Origin: Spongospora subterranea
Taxonomy: Eukaryota > Endomyxa > Phytomyxea > Plasmodiophorida > Plasmodiophoridae
NCBI GenBank assembly: GCA_900404475.1
Contig: OUQQ01000627.1
Span: 1 to 11,678 of the forward strand
DNA: 11,678 nt
Reading direction: 5' to 3'
Shown here: piece after piece, positions 1 to 8,329 of the stretch
How positions within the stretch are numbered: the stretch's first letter is position 1
How the letters are laid out: each line of letters begins with the position of its first letter
The notes under the pieces: model-generated
Database searches by the model: none
Told to the model about the DNA's origin: nothing
The model's input: only the letters and a program-made list of their open reading frames with translations
Made by a program: the position numbers and the translations under genes

Positions 1-765
1 CGATCGTCTCCTTTGAGCTCTGATGATCATCGTGTTCCTGATCAACGCTCGGGCTCTTTAAGCTCTGATGATGGTCGTGTTGCTGATCAACGATCGTCTC
101 CTCTACGCTCTGATGATCATCGTGTTCCTGATCAACACTCATTACCTTCGAGCTCTGATGATCGTCGTGTTCCTGATCAACGCTCATTACCCTCCAGCGC
201 TGATGACCAACGCCTTCATGATCAACAATCGTCACCTTTGAGCTCTGATGATTATCGTGTTCCTAATCAACGCTCGTCCCCTTTGAGCTCTGATGCTCGT
301 CGTGTGCTTGATCAACGCTCATTACCCTCGAGCGCTGATGATCATCGCCTTCATGATCAACCGTCGTCCCCTTTGAGCTCTGATGATCGTCGTGTTCTTG
401 ATCCACAATCGCCCCCTTTGACCTCTGATGATCGTCGTGTTCCTGATCAACGCTCATTACCCTCGAGCGCTGATGACCATCGCCTTTATGATCAACGATC
501 GTCACCTTTGAGCTCTGATGCTCGCAGTGTTCCTCATCAACGCTCATTACCTTCTAGCGCTGATGATCTTCGCGTTCCTGATCAACGATCGTCCCCTTTG
601 AGCTCTGATGATATTCGTGTTCCTAATCAACGCGCGTCACCTTTGAGCTCTAATGCTCGTCATGTTCCTGATCAAGGCTCATCACCCTCGAGCGTTGATG
701 ATCATCCTGTTCCTAATCAACCGTCGCCCCCTTTGAGTTCTGATGATCGTCGTTTTCCTAATCTC
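1..765 (+). repeat. Coding minisatellite: 17 tandem 45-bp units
   Basis: Copy n occupies (n-1)x45+1 to nx45, with no indels across 765 bp. The unit encodes roughly R-S-S/L-P-L/S-S-S-D/A-D-x-R-V/L-x-D/N-Q. A degenerate 18th copy starts at 766 (RWSPLNSPG). The array continues to the left edge, so the total copy number is unknown. Because 45 is a multiple of three, copy-number change would keep the frame. Two subtypes alternate: 'SSPLSSD' units and 'SLPSSADD..L.DQ' units. Confidence 0.95.
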
Positions 766-2059
766 CGGTGGTCGCCCTTGAACTCACCTGGTCGCTCCTC
801 CCCTTTAATTTCAGATAATCGTCCTACCGTTGATGCCGTAGCCTCACGTCAAAATCGACGGCTGAATTCTGTATCCGATGACCAAGCAAACCCAAATGAC
901 CATCCGTCATCGAAGGTGTTACCTCTCAATGCAGTTGATGGGTTTCCTCACCCTTCGATGGGGGCTCCCGTTGATTCGCAACTTGACACTCGTCCTTCTC
1001 AGTTTGGTTCATTCAATGATTTGGAATCGCGATCTCCAGGGACAGATGTTGAGGGGGTTGACCCCAATCATCAACCTAAGTCGTCATCGAACCATCGATC
1101 TCCGCCTTCTGGTGTTCCTTCACCGATGATGAAGGTTCCCAAACGAGCAACCAATAATGTTGTTCCGTCCGGTTACAAGCGCACTCCCATATTCATGGCA
1201 AATGAGCCCAGTCAACTTCACGGCAATCCTCACAGGACATCTCTCAGCGAGGTTTCCAGTGCATTGCCCAATCCAATTATCGCTGTTGAACCAGAACCCG
1301 TTTACCATCCAGTTCCTGTTGCCGCTTCCCATGCGTTAACTCCTAACAATGGCAATATGCCGCATGATGCGAGCTCCTCACCGTCATCTCCCAACCTCGA
1401 AGACCGCGCCCAAGAAGTTTCCATCAAAAGCCCAGCTTCCGTTTCATCTGGTATCACCAATCCATTGGTCGATGAAATTGCCATCGACATTGACGATGCT
1501 TCAAAAAAAGATTCTTTCAGCGAAATTGCAACTCCTGGCCGTTCTGCTGAACAGCAAACCGCTGTAATCGCCGCGCGTCCTTCGCAACCCAAGAAATCGA
1601 TGACCAATTCCCACCAAAAAAACGACCCTGTGGAAATTGACATCGAAGATGATTTGGCCCAAGATCCCAAGAAACGGTCAAATGACGATGGCGGCTCAAA
1701 CAGTACGTCAAGAAATCCGACGGCCAGTGATCCGCTCGATGAGTTGCATCAAATCTCGTTGTCGTCATTGATGCTCGAGTCAGTTGACAATGCGATCAGG
1801 CAGGCTAAAATGGAGGGAAAGCGTCAGAACACTGATGGCGACATCCCATCAGAAACTGGTACGTAATTTTTTCCAAACACGACTGAGTTTTTGTTTTGTT
1901 GACGGATTCAATCTGTTCGTAGAGGATATTGCAGCTGCCGTTGCAGAGGCGATCAACGATTTCGAAGAAGACCACAATGACGTTGGAGCTCTGGAGCGAT
2001 TAGCGATGTTCTGTGAATGGATTTTCGGGCGTCCTCGCCCAGAATCTACAGATAAATAA
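1..2059 (+). CDS. Repeat-rich, probably disordered protein of unknown function (5' partial, 2 exons)
   Basis: The reading frame is open from base 1, so the start lies outside the window. Exon A is 1-1858. A GT-AG intron follows at 1859-1922 (64 nt, starts GTACGT, ends TTCGTAG), and the last exon is 1923-2059 with stop TAA at 2057-2059. Without splicing the frame stops at 1864-1866; with it, the frame continues for 45 more residues into an acidic, helix-like end containing LAMFCEWIFGRPRPE. About 664 residues are visible. Residues 1-255 are 17 tandem 15-residue units. The remainder is rich in Ser, Pro, Asn and Asp and has no recognisable domain. Two acidic-hydrophobic motifs, EIAIDIDD and VEIDIEDD, lie near residues 489 and 545. 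The splice assignment is inference, supported by phase and by the downstream open frame. I do not recognise the family. The size of the array and the missing N-terminus leave function open. Confidence 0.75.
1859..1922 (+). other. 64-nt GT-AG intron in the repeat-protein gene
   Basis: The donor is GTACGT and the acceptor is TCGTAG after a T-rich tract. The intron splits a codon after its first base (phase 1: G | AG = Glu). It contains in-frame stops and gives a continuous downstream frame once removed. It is similar in size to the introns of the other two genes here. Confidence 0.75.
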
Positions 2060-2060
2060 A
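2055..2060 (+). promoter_or_regulatory. Putative polyadenylation signal AATAAA for the repeat-protein gene
   Basis: AATAAA overlaps the TAA stop codon of the repeat-protein gene. If used, the 3' UTR would be only a few tens of bases. That would fit the 77-bp gap to the convergent RhoGAP gene. Confidence 0.4.
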
Positions 2061-2111
2061 TCACCATGAACATTTATCTCTTCATTGTGTATTTATGACG
2101 CTTATGAATTT

Positions 2112-2117
2112 TTTAAT
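2112..2117 (-). promoter_or_regulatory. Putative variant polyadenylation signal ATTAAA for the RhoGAP gene
   Basis: On the minus strand ATTAAA starts about 20 nt after the RhoGAP stop codon (2137-2139). It is the best poly(A)-signal-like hexamer in the short gap between the two convergent genes. Confidence 0.35.
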
Positions 2118-2136
2118 AATGAAAACAACTAGATCA

Positions 2137-5100
2137 TCAATGCCTTTGCTCCAGCACCTTGAGCCCTTTCAGCTCTAATTGCAACCTCTGGATTCGTTGC
2201 CTGGACTCGTATAAACCGAGAACGGCTCGCGATTCGATGGTTGCCAACGTGTTCATGGAGTTGTGCATTCTTCCGGAAACGCGCTCTTTAATCAACCCCA
2301 ATTGCTATCACTAAGCATCAGGATGAGTTCGTCAACCGAATCGGAGTTCATCTACCTTCTTCACCAATTCGTTTGCTTCATGATTTTCTGTCAAAAGCAC
2401 CGGCGCTACGAAAAAAATTAGCTGAAGATCGCCTGTGAACAATTGTGAATACATCAAATACCTTTTGATGGCGCTGGAGCGACAGGTTTTTCAAAAAACG
2501 CAGATAATGATCGATTCTAGAGGATCAAAGACAGCATTTGAGAAATTCATTGGGCCGTTTGAACGAACCACCGACCTGTTCTTGCAAAGACAGAATCAAT
2601 GCACTTTGCTGAATTTGCTGATTGTCAAATTTCCGTTTCAATGTTTCGTTGGATAGAATTTGCGATTGGCATCGTTGGCGAACTTCTGTTAACTGGTTCA
2701 TGGCGGCCTGCAGATCCTGAATCAGGATTAAGCTACCCATCAATCCCATTCCTTTCACTAGGTCCAGGTACTTTGGCATATTCGTCACGTTCTCGAGATA
2801 CCTGTTCGTTCATTGATTGGAGCTTGGAAATACGATCCTGCAACGCGTCTATGGAACTGCACTGTCTACAGAGGATGGCGTCAGAATTTTTCATCTGGCA
2901 ACACCATGGCAGATTTACCGACTCGCTCACTTTCTCTTCGACGGCCCTGTTTTTGCGTTGAAAGTGGGCGATTCTGGTATTAGAGTCCTGTAATTGGCGT
3001 AAAAGCGAATCGACTTGATCCTGCCGTACCTGAACAACAATCAGCGTAACCGAACTGAAAGTTTTGAAACAATGTCATTTCCTACCCCGATTTCGTATTG
3101 ATCACGATGTTTATCGTTCTCAGATATCGGTCTAGTTCCGGTTGATTTCGTCGCCGACCTTTTGATTGAGTTTTGTTGTGATGATGAGGGCGGTTCAGAT
3201 GAGTTCCTGATTACGGGGGCGTTGACCGTATCAGGAGTGGTCGGCGTCAATGGCTTGGGCAACGCTGATGGAGAGAAACTGGGTGGATCGTGATGTGGTT
3301 CGCCATCTACCGCAACCGAGAGACGAGGCGGCGTGATCAACGTAGTCGACAAAGAATTGGAGGTGGCGGTGGAGCCAAACGAAAGTGATCCTGGAACCGA
3401 CTCATCGTCGTTCCCGTTCCCGTCATTGGCCGTGTCGATTTCAACGGTTTTGGGCGATTTTACTTCAGACGCCTGCTGAAACCGAGCAGACGCATCACTT
3501 TCGACAATCACCGCGTTTGACACCGCACTTGGATTGTCGTTGAGATCGATTTTCATTGGAAAAATTAATGGACCGACTTCGGCCGGCGCTTGTTGGAGAA
3601 TCGATCTGGGATTTTCTGAAATTATTGGTCCTGAGGCACTGAGGTCGCAGAGATTTAAGGAAGTCGAATGGGACTTGTCATCCAACAGCGCGAAATCTTC
3701 GACATTTCTTTTTGAAAGTTGTAATTCGTCTTTCTCTGCTAAATGTTGGGGTTGACGACCGGAATCCGTTGTCTTGTTTTCCGGAGTGCAATCGTCGTGT
3801 TCATCGTGAATGGAAGCCATAGGTTCGAACGAGGGGATTACGACTTCCTTCGGAATAACGTCGGGTTCGGCGGTGGCCTTCAATGGTGAAAACGCGCCGA
3901 GATCAGCGATTTCGCTAGCCTGATCGTCTTCATCATCATCAGTAGGGCCGTACTCGAACTCGGACCCTGACGAAATACCGAAATCGTGCGCCTGCCCATA
4001 ACCAGTTCACTCGTGAAATCCGCCAATCCTCGGCAGTACCTCAAAGGTCTGCACTGGCTTAAATGCATCGGCGGGGGACGACAAAACCGCTTCGCCATTG
4101 CGAGTCATCCTTCTGTCCACCTCTTCAGTGATCAAATCGGTTTCGGTCGGGACGATTGCTGGCGCAGCGATGTTCGTGGCCGGCTCGGGAATCGGTTCTT
4201 GAGTGTCGAACGTGGCGCCATCGGCCTCATCTAATCGATGACTCTCGACGTGAAATGATAGATCGCTCAACGGTTCGATATCGGTCAGGATTGGGACAAC
4301 GGGAACCGCCGGTTTCGTCTCCTCCTGAATAAAACAGAACCAAAATCGATCAGATCTGGTCAATGGCGCTGTGAGGGCAATTGACCCGTTCCAGTGTCTC
4401 GGCAGCCCAATCGTCCTTTCTCGAAATCCGATTGAATGAATACCCGAATATGGCGCTGCCTTCGTAGATGATCAACGAGAGGAGCTGCGATAGATCTACC
4501 AGACCGGTGTCGACGCTCGGGCTGAATGCTGGCGCCATGCAGATGGCCAACGACTTGACTGACGCTTTGGTGATCGGCCCCTTTTCTACCTGAACGTTGC
4601 CGTGCGAGCAATCAGTGAGTCTAGGGGGAATGAACCGGTAAAAAATGAGGGCGATCAGTACAAGCGTTTTCATCAACAGGGCCAGTTTCATCAGAATGTC
4701 GCGGTTGACGGACGGCAGTTTGGCCACGAGATCGCGAATATTATCGGCGGTGGCGTTCGCCCTGGTGAACGGCACAATCAATTCGTGAGTCAGAATGGAT
4801 TCCTGAGCAGAAATCCCCTTTCGATCAGAACAAGATTCCCCAGTCAACGAAGGGCCATTACCGGTAGCTCACGTAGCAAACCCTTCAGCACGCTTCCAAC
4901 GTCGAATACGGAAACCGATGGGTCGGATAGCCCTGAACACCCTTCCAGCATATACACATCTCGACGAAGTTTCTCAACAACCGATTTGATTCCCGGCACC
5001 CGAAATAATCCTTCAACATCGGCACCTGACCCGGGTTTCCCCCTATTAAGGACGATCCTGATGCGAAATCGTGTGACAGAATACCTTTGGATTCGCAGAT

Positions 5101-5527
5101 GGCGATGGCAGAAGTGATTGCGACATGGACATGGCGAGCGATGGGAACGGCGTCAAGAGACGCCGCCCCACTCCATACCTGGATTGGCCCAGGTCGTCAG
5201 ATTGACGAAGCGGTGATGGGGAGGAATGTGTTGACCCACAAACAGGTTCGCCAACCAAGCGTCCCGATCCTTGGTGGATGGCGCTCGGAACCAGAACAGC
5301 CGGGATGGGGATTCCAGCCAGAACTCTTTCCCATGTGTATCACCTTCCGTTATACCAACGGCGACACATGTTAATAGATCGATCGTCCCTTTACTCCCCG
5401 ACGATAACCCCTCGTAGTCGTCCTTCTTCACGTAATAGACCATCGAGTGCCGGTCCACCACGAAATACCGGTTCTGGAACTTTCGAAATATGGAGCTGGA
5501 CGTCTGCTTCTCCAGATATCCCTGCAT
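2137..5527 (-). CDS. PH-RhoGAP-coiled-coil GTPase-activating protein, ARHGAP22/24/25 (FilGAP)-like, 12 exons
   Basis: Predicted to switch off Rho-family GTPases (Rac/Cdc42/Rho) at membranes. Exons in transcript order are 5527-5240, 5178-5085, 5025-4862, 4802-4662, 4589-4386, 4324-4040, 3991-3086, 3029-2772, 2716-2576, 2516-2462, 2405-2356 and 2304-2137, giving 2754 nt or 917 aa. All introns are GT-AG, 48-72 nt, with matching phases. Residues 1-96 form a PH domain, beginning MQGYLEKQ and ending in a helix with the invariant Trp91. Residues about 103-270 form RhoGAP: arginine finger Arg136 in EGLFRVPG, then Lys175 and Arg179 in SVLKGLLRELPE. The usual stabilising Asn before LA..MAP is Ser242. 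Residues about 300-690 are Ser/Pro/acidic and disordered. Residues about 695-917 are largely coiled coil. The order PH, RhoGAP, coiled coil matches the ARHGAP22/24/25 family (known architecture). The start is uncertain: ATG 5527 sits at the first PH strand, and an upstream exon is possible. The donors at 4385 (GTCAAT) and 2575 (GTCGGT) are weak. Confidence 0.87.
2862..2918 (-). other. Possible 57-nt optional intron or cassette with a Cys cluster
   Basis: Within exon 3029-2772, GTAAAT...GACAG bounds a 57-nt stop-free segment, phase 0. It has a CTGAC branch-site-like motif about 20 nt before the acceptor. Kept, it encodes 19 residues (732-750) with Trp-Cys-Cys and one further Cys next to Cys751, which interrupts the coiled coil. 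Removed, the heptad-rich segments join in frame. I kept it in the coding sequence, but either state is possible. Confidence 0.35.
4590..4661 (-). other. 72-nt stop-free intron inside the RhoGAP domain
   Basis: The intron begins GTACTG and ends GTTCAG. It is a multiple of three and has no in-frame stop, so retention would insert 24 residues, including a hydrophobic stretch, VLIALIFYRF, into the domain. Removal joins ...LLMKTL to VEKGPITKASVKSLA, which restores the RhoGAP family spacing. That is why it is called an intron. Confidence 0.75.
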
Positions 5528-5880
5528 TGGCTGCAGATTAGGGACCGCCGCCACACCACAAATGACCAACGTTAGTAATGGCGACTAGTGATCATGGGGT
5601 GCTGTGACGACAACCTGTGGCGCCCCTGGCTGGGACGGTATGACCAACACAGGGTTGTGTGTGATGTGTGATGTCGTGCGATGGCTGGGGCCCATAGCGC
5701 CATGAACGCGGTACCCCTGTGGGTGTGTGTGTGTGTGTGTGTGGGTTGTGTTGGGATGAGGGGCCCTGATGTATCAATGATGATGAACCTGACATGGCCA
5801 AGCGGCGAATCCCCCAATAGTATTTGAGGACCGGTGTCGAATATAGCAGGGGCGTTCGCCCATGTGCCATCTCCACCTGG
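5528..5880 (-). promoter_or_regulatory. 5' flank of the RhoGAP gene, possibly with an upstream exon
   Basis: Immediately before the ATG on the minus strand is CCCTAATCTGCAG, which resembles an intron 3' end. A perfect TACTAAC branch-site heptamer lies at 5577-5571, about 40 nt before that AG. An upstream exon, coding or 5' UTR, is therefore plausible. No donor could be fixed with confidence. The flank also contains the GT/CA microsatellite. I saw no clear TATA box. Confidence 0.35.
5723..5743. repeat. (GT)10 dinucleotide microsatellite
   Basis: Ten GT units plus a final G occupy 5723-5743, embedded in a G/T-rich tract that includes TGTGTGATGTGTGATG near 5656. On the RhoGAP sense strand this is (CA)n about 200 nt upstream of the ATG. 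Confidence 0.95.
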
Positions 5881-7240
5881 GGCGGTCTAAGTTGGGCTTT
5901 TGGCCATGAGCCATTGAAGGTCGCCCTTGGTCAATGGCCTTCAATCATCGACATCAGGACTTGACTTAAGGCAACGTGGCGGTTGGAGATATTTTTCATG
6001 TCGTAAATCGACACATTGAGCGATAATCATGAAACCCTGCTGACGTTTATCTGCAGTTTCAGCATCGGGTGGAATTTTTCCCTTTTCCCCTGATATGGAC
6101 CGTGAGACAACATTGGTACATCACACACAGCCAAAAAAACCAAAATATCCAAAGGATATCCATAACGATTATTGAGTGCTTGGATTTTTCAACTGGCTTT
6201 ATTTGAAACTGGTAAGCGATTAATTAGAGCTTGAAAAAAAGTGATTTGTATCAAGGTGCGAGTGTAGTTGCTAATACGGCCCCGTTTAGCGGAATAGTCC
6301 TCGGACGGGGGGAAGGGGTGGTTCTTTCGCTACGTTCCTGCATTGGTCTAGCGCCATGCGCTGTGATCCATTCAGTTCGGGTTGTCGATGGTCGCTAGTA
6401 TAGGCAGTTGAATATCCTTTCTTCCTTGCTACAAGAAATTGTCGTTTGTTGATCAGATTAATCGATTCCAAATGCCTTGGTTGTTTTTTGTCTGGCGTTC
6501 CTGTGGGAACGGCTGCTTCCTTGAATTCACATGAACACAGCTTTCGTCGAACTGTCGATTCCTGAGGTATAGTGCTGATGACTTCAGTGGAATCTCATAT
6601 TTGTGCTTCAGTTTTTCGTTCGATTCGTGTCGGAATGTTCGGTGCGCTAGCTCCATGTTGATGGTTGCGTTTGGATTTTTTCGAACGGTTTGGTTGATCA
6701 GATAATGGGATCGTTGGGCTTGTCACGATGACTTTCCATGTTTGATCCTAGATACGACGAATGTTGCCAAGGACTACGATTCCGCCCTGATCAGTAAATG
6801 ATTTCGTGGCTAATAGGGTCATTGTAATAACAGGAACAAATGATACAATTGGGTGGTTAGCATTGGTCGATCAATGGCAGTTGCTGCAAGTGATCATGAT
6901 TGGGTCCTGTACCGACCTGAGATTAAGAAGTGGAAATTTAGACCCATTGTCATGGATGACGTTAGCGCAGCTATCTATCAGGTTGGAACTTTTGAGGGCA
7001 ACGCTTTGACGAACGTTTCAAGATTGACACGGAAATGAACACGAGTTCACAGGAATCCACCCGCAGTACGATGGAGCCAGGCATTCTTCGTTCGAATGAG
7101 TCGATCGTATGCATTATTTGTTGTTGTTGTTCTTGGATCTCGTACATTTCGTTTCGATTAGAATTGCGTCCACTTCATTTGCGTAATTGAATTGGTGCCG
7201 TTTGCATCACCGTTGATCTTAGAGGTCAAGCTTGTCGTGA
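5881..7240. other. Intergenic stretch without a supported gene
   Basis: About 1.4 kb between the divergent RhoGAP and PDXDC1-like genes. Stop codons are frequent in all frames. The only openings are short: two minus-strand frames at 6286-6656, listed separately, and two overlapping plus-strand frames of about 60 codons at 6806-7038 that match nothing I know. I see no RNA gene, long repeat or transposase. The region may be regulatory or decayed. Confidence 0.6.
6286..6656 (-). CDS. Doubtful small gene or remnant of unknown function
   Basis: On the minus strand an ATG at 6656 opens a basic frame that stops at 6453. A second frame, offset by one base, is open to a stop at 6286. Either a frameshift or an intron could join them. 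One possible intron runs from GTGTTC (after ...QFDES) to the TTTCTTGTAG acceptor. It would be about 110 nt, longer than any other intron here, and would yield about 86 residues rich in Arg, Lys and Gln. I recognise no domain. It could be a decayed gene, a mobile-element fragment or chance. It is listed because the two frames abut so closely. Confidence 0.2.
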
Positions 7241-7244
7241 CCTG

Positions 7245-7582
7245 CTCGTCTCTTTTCATTTCGAGGAGAACGTTGTCTTGTTGAGAATGAAACATGGGCT
7301 GCCAATCTTCAAACTTCGAAAAGTCAAGCAATCAGCTCCGTTTATTCAGTTCATGAAATGCGAAAGCAGGCAACACAGCCAATGAAATCGTCTCTGGGCA
7401 ATCTGATGAAAATGTTCCAGGACACGCGAAAGTTCAAAAACCAGATCAGCGAAACAGCCCAATGTGTAAACGGCCAGTGATGGTCTACCCGAAATGTACA
7501 ACCAAGATAAAACAGCAATTATAGCAAAACAGAGTGGTTCCTCCTAAAAAAAAACTTTCTCCTCGAAACGAAAAGAGACGAG
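7245..7582. repeat. Inverted repeat with 30-bp arms (MITE-like or fold-back)
   Basis: The left arm 7245-7274 (CTCGTCTCTTTTC...) is the reverse complement of 7553-7582 with two mismatches in 30. The first 26 bp (7245-7270 versus 7557-7582) differ at one position only. About 280 bp lie between the arms, without a convincing reading frame. No target-site duplication is evident at the arm ends. It could be a non-autonomous DNA transposon or a fold-back RNA source. Confidence 0.8.
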
Positions 7583-7611
7583 AAAACCACTACAAATTTG
7601 AGTATTTGAAA

Positions 7612-7678
7612 TTTCAGCCAAGGTTCAGAATCTGTGCCAACGCTTCGCGGGATATTTGGCAAGAGAGCTTGGCTGAAA
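7612..7678. other. Nested hairpin, 67 nt
   Basis: A perfect 11-bp outer stem (TTTCAGCCAAG at 7612-7622 with CTTGGCTGAAA at 7668-7678) encloses an inner 6-bp stem (TGCCAA at 7635-7640 with TTGGCA at 7656-7661) and a 15-nt loop. It lies 30 bp after the inverted repeat. It is not a tRNA: no acceptor/D/anticodon layout is present. It may be a structured RNA, a cruciform or a mobile-element end. Confidence 0.6.
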
Positions 7679-8045
7679 ACCCTCTCATTTTGAGCACCTC
7701 ATGATTCGTCTGATTGTGTACATGTCGTCGACTGGAAACCAAGAAAACGAGGTGGTGTTATCAAAGTCCGGATCGCTCAGGCAGCGGCGGCTGTTCAACA
7801 ACATCATTATGCTCAAACTTTGAAACGTTCCTTTTATACTCATTGGACCGGATAGACGCAAATGATTTTAGCAGGTTTTACTCGTCATCAGCAGGTCCGG
7901 TTGTTCACTTGACCACGCTGCACCCGACGTCAAGCTGATTGATTCGCATTTATTTAAGCACGAAACAAGGAAGACGTGTCCGATTTCAACAAATTACACC
8001 TTCAGGACCAATGGTCGGATCAGTTGCCGGATTCTCTACAGTAAA

Positions 8046-8054
8046 CCCCCCCCC
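8046..8054 (+). repeat. Nine-base poly-C run
   Basis: An uninterrupted C9 at 8046-8054 lies in the PDXDC1-like gene's upstream region, just before the duplicated promoter-like blocks. It is a likely site of sequencing or length variation. Confidence 0.9.
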
Positions 8055-8071
8055 TCACAGTCGAAAACGGA

Positions 8072-8258
8072 ACACTGTGACCAGTGCTGGCGCGGGCTGT
8101 TCCCGACATGAAATTTTCGAATTTTGCCCTGGAGAGGCCCCCTAACACATAAAGTGCACTCCCAGAGTGTTGAGTGCAATACAGTACACTGTGACGAGCG
8201 TGACGTGTATCAGCGCGGGCTGCTCCCTAAGGTGTCACGTTGTAAAGTGTATAAAGTG
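8072..8258 (+). promoter_or_regulatory. Duplicated promoter-like segment upstream of the PDXDC1-like gene
   Basis: Three blocks occur twice in the same order. ACACTGTGAC is at 8072 and 8186. GCGCGGGCTGYTCCC is at 8090 and 8213 (14 of 15 identical). ATAAAGTG is at 8149 and 8251. The second ATAAAGTG forms TATAAA at 8250-8255, 75-80 bp before the ATG. A TGACGTG CRE-like half-site lies at 8201. This reads as a diverged tandem duplication of a core-promoter region. The regulatory role is inferred. Confidence 0.5.
8250..8255 (+). promoter_or_regulatory. TATA box candidate (TATAAA)
   Basis: TATAAA lies about 75 bp upstream of the predicted ATG at 8330. This leaves room for a short 5' UTR. A second AT-rich stretch, ATATATAT, follows at 8273-8280. 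Confidence 0.45.
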
Positions 8259-8329
8259 GGTTCATTAGGGAAATATATATCCGAAGATTGACTCATATCA
8301 TATCTACATTAACCGATAGGGCGGCGGTA

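Noticed and set aside
263..547. Minus-strand open frame of 94 codons through the tandem array
   Set aside because: The 45-bp period keeps any stop-free antisense frame open across copies. The plus frame continues through a spliced 3' exon and is the better gene.
1..765. CRISPR-like reading of the repeat array
   Set aside because: The repeats are contiguous with no spacers, are translated in frame and sit in a eukaryotic gene.
4602..5374. Plus-strand open frames of 171 and 95 codons opposite the RhoGAP gene
   Set aside because: They lie antisense to exons encoding clear RhoGAP and PH motifs and show no domain of their own.
6806..7038. Two overlapping plus-strand frames of about 60 codons
   Set aside because: They are in different frames, have no recognisable motif and no splice partner. 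They look like chance openings.
7401..7435. CTGATGA...GAAA pattern resembling a hammerhead ribozyme core
   Set aside because: The intervening bases can only pair leaving a two-base loop, and no stem I or III is evident.
7722..7823. A 33-codon ATG frame upstream of the PDXDC1-like gene
   Set aside because: It is short, ends quickly, has no plausible donor before its stop, and shows no homology or phase link to the next gene.
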